From Candidatus Jettenia sp. (GTDB taxonomy: Bacteria; Planctomycetota; Brocadiia; Brocadiales; Brocadiaceae), in the NCBI GenBank assembly GCA_021650895.1, contig CP091278.1:186001-250000 (forward strand): a stretch of 64,000 nucleotides of DNA, given 5' to 3'. Below the pieces are notes generated by a model. It made no database searches, was not told where the DNA came from, and worked only from the letters and a program-made list of their open reading frames with translations. The number at the start of each line of letters is the position of its first letter. The stretch's first letter is position 1. This document shows, piece after piece, positions 55,730 to 64,000 of the stretch. The position numbers and the translations under genes are program-made.

Positions 55730-56698
55730 ATGAATCCTAATTTTTTTATACGTGATATTCCCATATATGGGGATTTAATTCTGTCTCCTATGGCAGGATT
55801 CTCCGATATTCCCTATAGGCTCATTTGCCGAGAATTTGGTATGGCAATGAGTTGTGCAGAAGTGGTTTCTATGGACGGGGTGCTGTGGAAAAACAGAAAA
55901 ACCTTTCAATTGCTTGATTTTAGACCAGTAGAGAGGCCTGTCTCATTCCAGATACTTGGTAATGATGAGGATAAAATTGCGGAGGCCAGTCGTATGATGG
56001 AAGCGTTGGGGCCGGATGTTATCGATGTCAATATGGGTTGTTCTGTGTCGGATATAGCCGGCAAAGGAGCCGGGGCAGGGCTTCTGAAAGATTCCCAAAA
56101 GATTGGAAGGATTTTCCAGAAATTAACGAAAGTACTCCGCGTTCCGGTAACCGGTAAAATTCGGTTAGGATGGGACGATAAGTCACGCAACTATCTGGAT
56201 GTTGCCCGGATTCTTGAAGAAAATGGCGCCGCACTTGTTGCCGTTCATGGCCGTACAAGATCTCAATTCTTTCGCGGCAAGGCCGATTGGGATGCGATTG
56301 CAGAGGTTAAGCAGGCGGTAAAGATCCCGGTAATTGGTAATGGTGATGTAAGATGTGTCGCAGATATTGAACGCATGAAACAGCATACCGGGTGCGATGG
56401 TATAATGATTGGAAGGGCCGCTATCGGCCATCCATGGATTTTTCAGCGTAGGGATAGAAGTCAGATAGCATACCGTGAAAAGATCGAACTCATCCGGCGT
56501 CATGTATCACTTATGCAGGCATACTATGGAAGGGATATCGGTATTATCCTTTTCCGCAAACATATAGTTAAATATATTATGTCTATGCCCATGGCTACTG
56601 AGCTGCGTCCCTATTTATTACAATGCGATAGTTCCGAAGAGATACTCGAACTTGTGACTTCTCATGTGGAGCGTATCCAGGAGCATAAGGTTGCGTAA
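55730..56698 (+). CDS. dus: tRNA-dihydrouridine synthase (DusB-like)
   Basis: 322 aa FMN enzyme reducing uridine in tRNA. Motifs: LSPMAGFSDIPYR near residue 20, VIDVNMGCSVSDIAGKGAG near 97 (GCP is more usual in this loop), TGKIRLGWDD, AVHGRTRSQFFRGKADW and GCDGIMIGRAAIGHPW. The catalytic Cys is in NMGC. It is monocistronic. Confidence 0.92.
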   Translation: MNPNFFIRDIPIYGDLILSPMAGFSDIPYRLICREFGMAMSCAEVVSMDGVLWKNRKTFQLLDFRPVERPVSFQILGNDEDKIAEASRMMEALGPDVIDVNMGCSVSDIAGKGAGAGLLKDSQKIGRIFQKLTKVLRVPVTGKIRLGWDDKSRNYLDVARILEENGAALVAVHGRTRSQFFRGKADWDAIAEVKQAVKIPVIGNGDVRCVADIERMKQHTGCDGIMIGRAAIGHPWIFQRRDRSQIAYREKIELIRRHVSLMQAYYGRDIGIILFRKHIVKYIMSMPMATELRPYLLQCDSSEEILELVTSHVERIQEHKVA

Positions 56699-56970
56699 GC
56701 TATTTGATTTTGGACACAGATGAACACAGATAAGGAAGAACTACGAATGGACAATTCCGAAGGGGTAAAATGACTAGAGGTCATCCTAAAACCTTAATTT
56801 AGTATCTAGAATCATTTGAAGATAGAGAGAGGTTCCCGTACAGAAATAAGTTTTGGGATAGCATTTATAGAAGTAAAAAATAATGAAGTGAAAAGAGTAA
56901 AAAAATTATGTAAATCTTGTCTAACATTGAATAACAGTGCATTATTCATAATTAAAAAAAAGAAAGAACA
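56699..56970. other. AT-rich intergenic region
   Basis: A GGACACAGATGAACACAGA motif (56711-56729) repeats that after dnaK. The rest shows no gene; the cbi operon promoter should be here but I cannot point to it. I see no cobalamin riboswitch core. Confidence 0.4.
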
Positions 56971-57978
56971 ATGAAAACAGGTATTGTATTAATTTCACAT
57001 GGCAGTAAATTGAGCAGCGGTAATGATGGATTATTTAAGGTGGCCGATATGCTGCGTGCAATGAATCGATGGGACATGGTAGAAGGGGCCTTTTTGCAAT
57101 TGGCGGAACCGGGATTTGGAGAGGTCGTAAAAAGAATCGTTGAGCATGGAATTCATCGGATCGTGGTGGTACCGTTGTTATTATTCAAAGGAAACCATGT
57201 CTACAAAGACATCCCTGAAATGATGGAGAACGAAAAGGCAAGATATCCACAGGTAGAGTTTCTCTATGCCGATAATATCGGTGCAGATGAGCGGATTGCC
57301 CTGATTGCCGCTGACCGTATTCATGAGGCATTGATAGAAAAACAGTACGGAGGCAAACCTCGTATTGAACAGCCACAGGACATTGTTGACGAGAGCTTTG
57401 AGATTATTGATAAACTTGTTGATTTACAATCTGTACCAGAACTGCACAGGCCAATCATTCAACGCGCTATTCATGCTACCGGTGATACAGAATATGCATA
57501 TAATTTAATTTTCCACCCAAAGGCTGTTGAGGCAGGTATACGCTCTTTGAAAGACGGGAAGAATATTGTTACTGATGTGAATATGGTTAAATCCGGGATC
57601 AGTAAAGGGCCTGTTGAGAAGTTTGGGGGTAAGATAATTTGTAAAATTGCCGAGAAATCTGTTGCTGAGGACGCAAATTGTTTGGGTAAAACTCGTGCCA
57701 TAGTCGCTATGCAGCAGTCTATTCATGAGATGAAAGATGGGATTGTCGCCATAGGCAATGCTCCTACTGCCTTGTTTGAACTTATTGATCTGATAAAAAA
57801 GGGGTTGGCACAACCGGCTCTCGTGATAGGTATTCCGGTTGGTTTTGTAGGCGCAGTTGAGGCAAAATATGCATTAAAGGGCGTCTCTATTCCTTATATA
57901 ACCAACACGAACCGGAAGGGCGGTAGCGCTGTGGCGGTATCGATCGTTAATGCGCTTATAAAATTAGCTAAAGAATAG
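56971..57978 (+). CDS. cbiC: CbiX-CbiC fusion (cobaltochelatase plus precorrin-8X methylmutase)
   Basis: 335 aa. Residues 1-120 are a short CbiX: catalytic His in VLISHGSKLSSG and a second in LLFKGNHVYKDIP. Residues about 135-335 are CbiC: RPIIQRAIHATGDTEYA with the catalytic His, VVTDVNMVKSGI-like segment, CLGKTRAIVAM and GIPVGFVGA. One protein thus inserts cobalt early and moves a methyl group late in anaerobic B12 synthesis. cbiD follows in 43 nt. Confidence 0.9.
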   Translation: MKTGIVLISHGSKLSSGNDGLFKVADMLRAMNRWDMVEGAFLQLAEPGFGEVVKRIVEHGIHRIVVVPLLLFKGNHVYKDIPEMMENEKARYPQVEFLYADNIGADERIALIAADRIHEALIEKQYGGKPRIEQPQDIVDESFEIIDKLVDLQSVPELHRPIIQRAIHATGDTEYAYNLIFHPKAVEAGIRSLKDGKNIVTDVNMVKSGISKGPVEKFGGKIICKIAEKSVAEDANCLGKTRAIVAMQQSIHEMKDGIVAIGNAPTALFELIDLIKKGLAQPALVIGIPVGFVGAVEAKYALKGVSIPYITNTNRKGGSAVAVSIVNALIKLAKE

Positions 57979-58021
57979 TAAGGTTTTCGTAACACGTTCA
58001 ATCATAATCTCATTTTAATGT

Positions 58022-59152
58022 ATGTCTTTACGATCTGGTTATACAACAGGAAGCTGTGCGACAGCGGCAGCTAAGGCGGCAGCTATTGGCTTATTGAAGG
58101 GGGATATTCCGGATGAGGTAGAGATCGATACCCCGATTGGTGTAAAACTTACCTTGAGAATCTTCAATAAGCGATTATCGGATACTGCATCAGAGTGTGC
58201 AGTACAGAAAGACGCAGGAGACGACCCTGATGTGACGAACGGATGCAGGATATACGCCCGGGTTGAATGGAACAACACTGATACAATAGAAATCGACGGT
58301 GGTGAAGGAGTAGGCCGGGTTACGAAACCAGGATTACAGGTAGCGGTAGGTAAAGCTGCAATTAATCCTGTGCCAAGACGTATGATTGAAGATGCTGTAA
58401 GAAAAGTGATCGGCAGCGGTGTTGGAGTAAAGGTTATAATCTCTGTCCCTGAAGGGAAGACTTTAGGAGAAAAGACGTTCAATCCCAGACTCGGTATAAC
58501 AGGGGGAATCTCCATTATCGGTACTACAGGGATTGTCCGCCCTATGTCAGAAGAATCTTTTAAAACATCTTTATTATGCGGACTCGACATCGCCCGGGGA
58601 ATTGGATATGAGACGGTAGTCCTGGTGCCTGGCAGTCTCGGTGAACGTTCCATTCTGAATCGAGTTGATATTCCCAAAGATCAGGTTATCCAAATAAGCA
58701 ATTTTGTTGGTTTTATGTTAGAGGAGGCGCAAAAAAGACTTTTCAAGAAGATCATACTTGCAGGACATCCAGGAAAACTGGCAAAGCTGTTACGAGGTAA
58801 TTTTCATACCCACAGTGCTGTTTCCAAACCTGCAAATGATATTCTGATAGATACTATTCAACGTACTCCTCTTCCAGATAGAGTAATTGAAGGTTTAAAA
58901 GATGTCTCTACCGTAGAGGGGATAGTTGAATTATTACGAGACAATTCTCTATCGGTTATGGACAAAGTAGCAGATGAGATAGAGGGTAAGATACGGGCAT
59001 TTTATAAGGATAGACAGCCGTTTGCTGCTCCAGAGGCTGGTGTAATCTTATTTGATATGAAAGGTTCGGTTATCGGTATTTCAAAGAGTGCTCAAACATG
59101 GTTAGAGATTATAAAAACAAAGTCGTTATCGTCGGTTGTGGACCAGGGTTAA
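58022..59152 (+). CDS. cbiD: cobalt-precorrin-5B C1-methyltransferase CbiD
   Basis: 376 aa. Starts LRSGYTTGSCATAAAKAA, the family signature, and has DPDVTNGCRIYA, GRVTKPGLQVAVG and FILAGHPGKLAKL-like blocks. It methylates C1 of the corrin ring in the anaerobic pathway. It overlaps cbiE by 55 nt. Confidence 0.93.
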   Translation: MSLRSGYTTGSCATAAAKAAAIGLLKGDIPDEVEIDTPIGVKLTLRIFNKRLSDTASECAVQKDAGDDPDVTNGCRIYARVEWNNTDTIEIDGGEGVGRVTKPGLQVAVGKAAINPVPRRMIEDAVRKVIGSGVGVKVIISVPEGKTLGEKTFNPRLGITGGISIIGTTGIVRPMSEESFKTSLLCGLDIARGIGYETVVLVPGSLGERSILNRVDIPKDQVIQISNFVGFMLEEAQKRLFKKIILAGHPGKLAKLLRGNFHTHSAVSKPANDILIDTIQRTPLPDRVIEGLKDVSTVEGIVELLRDNSLSVMDKVADEIEGKIRAFYKDRQPFAAPEAGVILFDMKGSVIGISKSAQTWLEIIKTKSLSSVVDQG

Positions 59153-59742
59153 AGGCTTATATTTCTCCCAAGGCCCTCTATAATATTGACAAAGCCGATA
59201 TCCTCGTAGGAAGCCGGCGCCTGTTAAAATTGTTTCCGGATATCGATGCTAAAAAAATGATCCTGGAAAAGAATTATAAAATTATGGTAGGGAGAATCAG
59301 TACCTGGCGCTCTACAAAGCAGGTTGTAGTGCTGGTTAGTGGTGACCCGTGTTTTTTCAGTTATACGAAGATGCTGGCAAAAGACATAGGCCGGGAGTCT
59401 TGCTTAATCATTCCCGGAATTAGCAGTATGCAGCTTGCCTTTGCAGCTATTGGTGAATGCTGGGATGATGCGTGCTTTATGAGTTTGCATGGAAGAGATA
59501 CCGAATATGTAGAGCTTGTGAAAAAGGTTAGAGAGCAGGGCAAGGTTGGAATATTGACAGACCATAAGAATACACCTGCTATTATTGCCCGCCGGTTATT
59601 GGAAAATGGAATCCGGGAGAGGCGTATGTTTGTGTGCGAGAATCTTTCCCTTCCGGATGAACGTGTCCATGAGGCAGATTTAGTTTCTGCATTGAATATA
59701 AAGACAAATGGGTTAGTTGTGGTGATTATCACAAAGAAGTAA
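59098..59742 (+). CDS. cbiE: cobalt-precorrin-7 C5-methyltransferase CbiE
   Basis: 214 aa of the tetrapyrrole methylase fold: VVIVGCGPGLKAYISPKAL at the N-terminus, LVSGDPCFFSYTK near 80 and the P-G-I-S-S-M-Q motif near 105. CbiT, the usual decarboxylase partner, is not fused or adjacent. Long overlap with cbiD shows translational coupling. Confidence 0.9.
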   Translation: MVRDYKNKVVIVGCGPGLKAYISPKALYNIDKADILVGSRRLLKLFPDIDAKKMILEKNYKIMVGRISTWRSTKQVVVLVSGDPCFFSYTKMLAKDIGRESCLIIPGISSMQLAFAAIGECWDDACFMSLHGRDTEYVELVKKVREQGKVGILTDHKNTPAIIARRLLENGIRERRMFVCENLSLPDERVHEADLVSALNIKTNGLVVVIITKK

Positions 59743-60035
59743 TTGTTTCGTTAGCCACGAATTGACACAAATAGGCACGAATAAAAAAGGACACGGTACA
59801 AGTCATTGTTATAAATTTATATTCATGCATAGGATTTTTAATTCCGCAGGGCAACCCTTCAGGGTTGCTATCCTCGTGCAGGTTGTAGGTGTTCAGGCGG
59901 GGGGAGCAAGGCTAAAGCCTTGCCCTACATCTGACGAAGAGATAAAAGTCTTCGAGGGTCTAATTAAACTCGTGGCCAAGTAAATATAAGGTATGTATTT
60001 TATTTGAATAAATTCGTGTTCATTCGTGTAAATTT
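59743..60035. repeat. repeat insertion between cbiE and cbiL
   Basis: An inverted pair of CACGAATTGACACAAATAGGC type motifs (59755-59785 and 60008-60035) surrounds a GTAGGGCAA unit (59846-59929). It separates two cbi genes that would otherwise be close. Confidence 0.6.
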
Positions 60036-60761
60036 GTGGCTAAACATTCTACAGGTAATTTCTACGGCATCGGTTTAGGTCCGGGTGATCCGGAACTCCT
60101 TACATTAAAAGCAATTCATACAATTCAGAAGGCGGACTACATTTTTGTTCCAAAATCTTCTTTAAAAGAAGATAGCCTGGCGCTGGAGATTGTTAAGGAT
60201 TACGTAAAAGATAAAAAGGTAATAGAACAGGTGTATCCTATGACGAAGGATACCGCGATTCTCAATACCGCATGGCTTAAAGCTGCAGAAGAGGTATATG
60301 CTCAAGTCGTAGCCGGGCATGAAGTTGCTTATCTTACCCTTGGAGACCCTCTGACTTTTAGTACCTATATTTATTTGCTGCGCCATTTAACTGCTATGCT
60401 GCCAGATCAATGCATACATACCATTCCTGGTATCACTTCATATAATGCTGCTGCATGCTTAGCTAATTATCCGCTCCTGGCTGGGGATGAAAAATTGGCA
60501 GTAATTCCGGTACCAGCAGATATGAATACATTACGCCCTATCCTTGAAACATTTGATACGGTTGTTATGATGAAAGTTGCCAAGAAGTTGGACGAGGTTA
60601 TTGCATTACTTGAAGAGATGAGGATTTCTGAGAATGCGCTATTCGCTTCTTATGTCGGACAAAAAAATGCATATCTTACGTGCGATCTCATACCATTAAA
60701 AGGGAGTGGAAGGGGATATATGTCTGTTTTAATTGTGAAACGTTTGATTCCTTCTTTTTGA
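60036..60761 (+). CDS. cbiL: cobalt-precorrin-2 C20-methyltransferase CbiL
   Basis: 241 aa tetrapyrrole methylase: FYGIGLGPGDPELLTLKA at the N-terminus, YLTLGDPLTFSTYIYL near 93 and the IPGITSYNAAAC motif near 132, all typical of CbiL/CobI. The GTG start at 60036 lies in a repeat (TTTGTGGCTAA); no better start is nearby. It completes four B12 genes in this locus. Confidence 0.9.
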   Translation: MAKHSTGNFYGIGLGPGDPELLTLKAIHTIQKADYIFVPKSSLKEDSLALEIVKDYVKDKKVIEQVYPMTKDTAILNTAWLKAAEEVYAQVVAGHEVAYLTLGDPLTFSTYIYLLRHLTAMLPDQCIHTIPGITSYNAAACLANYPLLAGDEKLAVIPVPADMNTLRPILETFDTVVMMKVAKKLDEVIALLEEMRISENALFASYVGQKNAYLTCDLIPLKGSGRGYMSVLIVKRLIPSF

Positions 60762-60783
60762 TTTTACCACATTGAAAGCTCTT

Positions 60784-60948
60784 TTAGTTGAGCAGTCCTA
60801 AGTAACTTTGACACTCCATACTTCTCTGAACTTTCAGAACAGTTTTCTCTCTTATTCCGAGACAGGCTTTTCTTGGAAGAGTTCCCAGTATGATTCTTGT
60901 TTCATCAGCTACAAATACTTCCCATAAATCATCGTCTAATAAATTAAT
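60784..60948 (-). pseudogene. possible transposase fragment
   Basis: A short minus-strand frame reads LWEVFVADETRIILGTLPRK, then a Lys/Val-rich segment. The FVADET pattern recalls DDE transposases such as IS630 types. It is only about 54 codons and no ends are visible, so this is tentative. Confidence 0.3.
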
Positions 60949-61162
60949 CTACAATACGTTCATACATGCTACTCAATTGTTAAAGTTTTCTTTATCTTGT
61001 TAAGAACAAAGTAATCAAAAAAGCAAAAGAAAAGAAATGTTAGATGCTTGTAATCTCATTCAGGAATGAGTGGAACAGCCTTTGCTAGTCTTATTACAAA
61101 ATAGGTATAACTTCCCAATGTACCAAATTGTTTCAAAACGAAAATATTATGAGGAGAAAGTA

Positions 61163-61660
61163 ATGAAGAGAATGGCGTATTTATTGATTTTACTATTTAT
61201 AACAACATGTATTATGGAATCTGCGCTGGCTCAGGGATTAATTATCTACCCTGCAAAAGGTCAGAGTCAGGAGCAGATGGAAAAGGATAAGTTTGAGTGT
61301 CACTCCTGGGCGAAACAACAGACCGGATTTGATCCTATGGTGGCGTCCAATGTTCCACAGCAACCATCAACCCAGAGTCAGGGTAGTGTTGCTGGTGGTG
61401 CAGTAAAAGGGGCCGCAGGCGGAGCATTGCTTGGTGCAGGTATTGGCGCAGTTGCCGGTGATGCAAGTAAGGGTGCTGCTATTGGTGCTGCCTCCGGCGG
61501 TGGCCTTGGTGGCATAAGGAGTCGTAAACAGAAAAAACAGATGGAACAGGCACAGCAACAGCAAGTCAAGCAACAATCTGTCCAGTATAATCAAAAGCAG
61601 AGCGAATATAACCGCGCATACAGTGCATGTCTTGAAGCGAAGGGATATACGGTGAAATAA
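61163..61660 (+). CDS. glycine-zipper secreted protein
   Basis: 165 aa from ATG 61163, which has GAGGAGAAAG directly upstream. Signal peptide ends near ALAQG. The middle (about 73-112) is a Gly/Ala zipper (GAAGGALLGAGIGAVAG and GAAIGAASGGGLGG), and the C-terminus is Gln-rich with a Y-N-R-A-Y-S-A-C-L-E-A-K-G-Y motif. Such proteins associate with the outer membrane. Probably an operon with the next gene. Confidence 0.75.
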   Translation: MKRMAYLLILLFITTCIMESALAQGLIIYPAKGQSQEQMEKDKFECHSWAKQQTGFDPMVASNVPQQPSTQSQGSVAGGAVKGAAGGALLGAGIGAVAGDASKGAAIGAASGGGLGGIRSRKQKKQMEQAQQQQVKQQSVQYNQKQSEYNRAYSACLEAKGYTVK

Positions 61661-61671
61661 AGGAGAGAACT

Positions 61672-62136
61672 ATGAAAACATTGAAACTGACAGTTTTGTT
61701 CGTTGTATGTGCCTATCTTATACCCTTGATATCTCATGCGGGTGATTTTGATGGATCAAAGCCACTGCTTTTTTCTATAAAAAATGTAATTGAGTGCTCA
61801 CCGAATGGTGAATGCCATCCAGTAACCCCCGAAGATGTTAATTTGCCGCATTTTCTTATGATAGATTTTGAGAAAAAGACAATCAATCCTTTAGTTGAGG
61901 GCAAGAAAGACCGAAATACTCACATTAAACGTATGGAAAGTATAGAGGGAAAATTGATCCTGCAAGGAGCAGAAAAGGGTAGAGAAGGTATACGAAATGT
62001 TATTGGCTGGACGGTAGCAATTTCTGAAGAAAAAGTGGTTTTCATTGTAGTTAATGCAGAGACCGCGGTTGATAACAAATTGAGCCTCCTATTACACTCA
62101 TGGAGACAGAAGGTAAAGAAGGTGCTCCGATTGTGA
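61672..62136 (+). CDS. secreted protein of unknown function
   Basis: 154 aa, signal peptide (hydrophobic 6-20, ending ISHAG). A Cys pair appears in IECSPNGECHP near 40-48. AAAGGAGAG precedes the ATG. I recognise no family. Eleven nt separate it from the glycine-zipper gene. Confidence 0.6.
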   Translation: MKTLKLTVLFVVCAYLIPLISHAGDFDGSKPLLFSIKNVIECSPNGECHPVTPEDVNLPHFLMIDFEKKTINPLVEGKKDRNTHIKRMESIEGKLILQGAEKGREGIRNVIGWTVAISEEKVVFIVVNAETAVDNKLSLLLHSWRQKVKKVLRL

Positions 62137-62566
62137 CAATTCCTGCTGGTGGAGGTTAGATATAAATATAATGTGTAGGAAATTCAATTCCGTAGGGCAA
62201 CCCTTTAGGGTTGCTCTCCCGTGCACGTTCAGGCGGGGAAGCAAGGCTAAAGCCTTGCCCTACATTTTGATAAGAGATAAAAGATGCCGAAGGCCTAATT
62301 CAATGTTTAGGAATTTCAATGTTTTGTTGTAGGGGAGAACCTTGTGTTCGCCCAAATGGAAACAAGGAGAAACGTTTTGAGCCGTGCAGGGCAAGGGTGA
62401 ATACAAGGTTCGCCCCTACATGAATGACAAATAAAGTAGCCACAGAAGACACAGGGATTGTAACATTTCCTCTCTGTGATCTCTGTGCCTTCTGTAGCTA
62501 AAGTTGCCGAAGACATAACTTGTAGCATTGCCTATGTGAAATGTTGCAAGTTGTAAAGGCAGGTCA
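62137..62566. repeat. repeat-rich gap
   Basis: A GTAGGGCAA unit (62192-62263), a GCCGAAGGCCTAATTCAATG motif, and an inverted GTAGGGGAGAACCTTGTGTTCGC / GGTTCGCCCCTAC pair (62330-62420). It ends with a CTCTGTGATCTCTGTGCC-type repeat. No gene. Confidence 0.6.
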
Positions 62567-63460
62567 ATGGATTCTTTGTCGATGGTTGAAAAAGAGGTGG
62601 GTGGATTACTTTACAGCATAAACCTATTGGTGCTTTTTGTATGCATGGTCGCTTTTTTCCTCCTGGCGTTTGAAGGCAGCTTTCGATTCGGACACCTCAT
62701 TTGAACAAAGGTTGATGAGATAGCAAAATCATGGATTAGCACCATTGATGTGGCAATTCTCGGTATACTTGCCCTCCTTTTGGGGTTTACCTTTTCTATG
62801 TCTCTCTCACGTTTTGACCTTCGTAAGCAACTGGTTATTGAGGAGGCCAATGCCATCGGCACAACCTATTTGAGGGCACAACTACTGCCAGAACCCTACA
62901 TGACGGAAATATCTGATCTGCTGCGCCACTATGTCGACGTACGGTTGGAAGGTACACAACCGGGGAATCTCCATGATGCGGTCGTCAAGTCAGAACAGTT
63001 ACAGAATCAACTTTGGCTGCGTGCCGTTGATATCAGCAAAAAGACATCATCATCAATGATTCTTGTGCTGTTTCTGAATTCTCTAAATGAAATGATCGAT
63101 CTTCATGCCAAGCGCCTGGCTGCCTTCGAGAACCGCGTTCCTCAAACGGTTTGATACTGTTTGTTCATATGTGGAACCATAACGGTACTGGTTACGGGCT
63201 ATGGATGCGGTTTGGGTAACCGGCGGAATTTCGTACCCGCAGCAATGATGTCGCTCATTCTGGCGATGATCATTCTGGTGATCATGGATCTCGACCGGCC
63301 CCCAGCATGGGTTTATCAGGGTGAGCCAGCAGAGCCTGATCAGGCTTCAACAAAGTTTAAATCCCGAATCGGCGTCCTCAACGGCATCGGAAGTAAAATA
63401 AAATATTTTAATGTAAAAATACAAGGAAATTCAATGCTTTGTTGTAGGGGCAGGTTTTAA
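62567..63460 (+). pseudogene. DUF4239-like membrane protein with two in-frame TGA codons
   Basis: A single reading frame gives a full DUF4239-like protein (FTFSMSLSRFDLRKQLVIEE, EANAIGTTYLRAQLLPEPY, MDLDRPPAW) but is stopped by TGA at about 62711 and again at 63152. The second TGA stands where the family usually has Trp (QTV-stop-YCLFICG). Only the piece from GTG 62750 to 63154 remains as an open frame. The C-terminus runs into an intergenic repeat. Membrane helices flank the central region. Confidence 0.7.
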
Positions 63461-63472
63461 ACCTGCCCCTAC
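63444..63472. repeat. palindromic hairpin repeat
   Basis: GTAGGGGCAGGTTTTAAACC...CTAC, a perfect palindrome shared with 2055-2084, 13114-13142 and 30087-30113. The rest of the gap up to 63712 shows no gene. Confidence 0.7.
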
Positions 63473-63712
63473 TGGTGTTCGCCTTAGTCCTGTACGATTC
63501 AAAACAGGTGTGCTTTACTAAGGGGGTTAGGAGGTTGTTTTTAATCGGCTAAGGGACAGCATTTGTCATTTTCGATGCCTGTCTCAATAGGAAAATTTCA
63601 TATAAATCTCGTGAAGAATAATAACAAAAGAGGGTTTCATCTATTCTCTTTATGTATGGGTATTCTTTTTCGATGACTGGCTTGCTTTGAATAATAAAGA
63701 AAGGTACTCCTA

Positions 63713-64000
63713 ATGAAAAGAGTGAGTTTTTTTCTGGTTGTAATTATTATACTTTTCCACATCTTGATATGTTCAGTAACTGCACAGACAACCTCTGTTA
63801 ATCAGTTCCAGACAACCGCTTCAAGCGGTCAACAGGCACAGTATATCTTAGGCATTCCCGAGATATTCACCTTTTTTATGTTTATGCTGGGGCCTATCAA
63901 AGTTTTGGTCCCGTTTGTTAAGATGACTAGAGACACTGATACAAGGTTTCGGCGTAAACTTGCACTTATAGCAACCCTCATCTCCACCATTGGTTGTCTT
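63713..64000 (+). CDS. MarC-family membrane protein (partial, cut by window end)
   Basis: The first 96 codons: a signal-like hydrophobic N-terminus, an extension rich in Gln/Ser/Thr (about 25-45), then FTFFMFMLGPIKVLVPFVKMT and DTDTRFRRKLALIAT, which match the start of MarC (UPF0056) membrane proteins. Family function is unclear. The N-terminal signal and extension before the first helix are not typical. Confidence 0.7.
   Translation, partial: MKRVSFFLVVIIILFHILICSVTAQTTSVNQFQTTASSGQQAQYILGIPEIFTFFMFMLGPIKVLVPFVKMTRDTDTRFRRKLALIATLISTIGCL

Noticed and set aside
56699-56970. Cobalamin riboswitch before the cbi operon
   Set aside because: I looked for the B12-box core (GCCACTG) upstream of cbiC, cbiL and cbiB and did not find it; a covariance search would be decisive.
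59762-59983. 73-aa open frame between cbiE and cbiL
   Set aside because: Composed of repeat sequence, again with the ARLKPCPTS string; no homology to B12 proteins.
62567-63460. TGA read as an amino acid (Trp or selenocysteine) in the DUF4239-like gene
   Set aside because: TGA is the normal stop of many genes in the window, for example the LolA-to-radical SAM block and several ATGA junctions, and no selenocysteine insertion element is visible.

Overview
The window reads like a stretch of chromosome from an anammox planctomycete (order Brocadiales, probably a Brocadia-like organism). This is inferred from three things. First, there is a large cluster of ketosynthases, radical SAM enzymes, an acyl carrier protein, a phytoene-desaturase-like oxidoreductase and lipid-export genes, of the kind proposed for ladderane lipids. 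Second, there are anaerobic cobalamin (cbi) genes and UbiD/UbiE quinone-type genes. Third, intergenic DNA is packed with short palindromic repeats. The DNA is moderately AT-rich and most genes are on the + strand. Species cannot be fixed without a database search.

Layout. 0.1-4.7 kb: a PI3/4-kinase-like protein, a metallophosphoesterase, a repeat element with terminal inverted repeats, then grpE-dnaK. 4.8-8.3 kb: cbiB, cbiQ, a cbiO with an apparent 1-nt deletion, and a Cys-rich protein. 9.0-13.1 kb: a duplicated envelope/metal cassette made of a small Cys-rich secreted protein and an outer-membrane barrel, twice, with a double YHS-domain lipoprotein between them. 13.5-15.4 kb: a striking palindromic region and a PocR-type sigma54 activator. 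15.4-22.9 kb (minus strand): a DUF255 thioredoxin-like protein, a glycosyltransferase, tex, a 64-aa protein and an SDH-type serine proteinase.

23.1-47.8 kb is the core of the window: a + strand lipid/polyketide-type cluster with many overlapping start/stop junctions. It holds an LpxL-like acyltransferase, a LolA-like carrier, a DedA/TVP38-like membrane protein, four radical SAM proteins (two with an apparent B12-binding domain), an ATP-grasp enzyme, a polysaccharide deacetylase, two catalytic ketosynthases each followed by a degenerate ketosynthase, two methyltransferases, a CoA-ligase-like AMP enzyme, an ACP, a FabZ-like dehydratase, an MMPL/RND exporter, a CrtI-like oxidoreductase, a family 2 glycosyltransferase and a PlsC acyltransferase. 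The working model is that an acyl chain is started by the ligase/ACP, extended by two KS/CLF-like pairs, remodelled by radical SAM and CrtI-like enzymes, attached to a lipid by the acyltransferases and moved by the LolA/MMPL proteins. No ketoreductase or enoyl reductase is in the cluster.

47.8-52.5 kb: a lipoprotein, tRNA-Gln with a decayed integrase beside it, toxin-antitoxin genes and remnants, and a DUF481 outer-membrane protein. 52.5-56.7 kb: a second terminal-inverted-repeat element, ubiE-like and ubiD-like genes, and a dus gene. 57-60.8 kb: cbiX-cbiC fusion, cbiD, cbiE and cbiL. 61-64 kb: two small secreted proteins, a DUF4239-like pseudogene with two in-frame TGA codons, and the start of a MarC-family gene.

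Four genes (cbiO, the FabZ-like gene, the CrtI-like gene and a PIN toxin) each show a break that one inserted base at a homopolymer would repair. This points to sequencing deletions more than to real decay.
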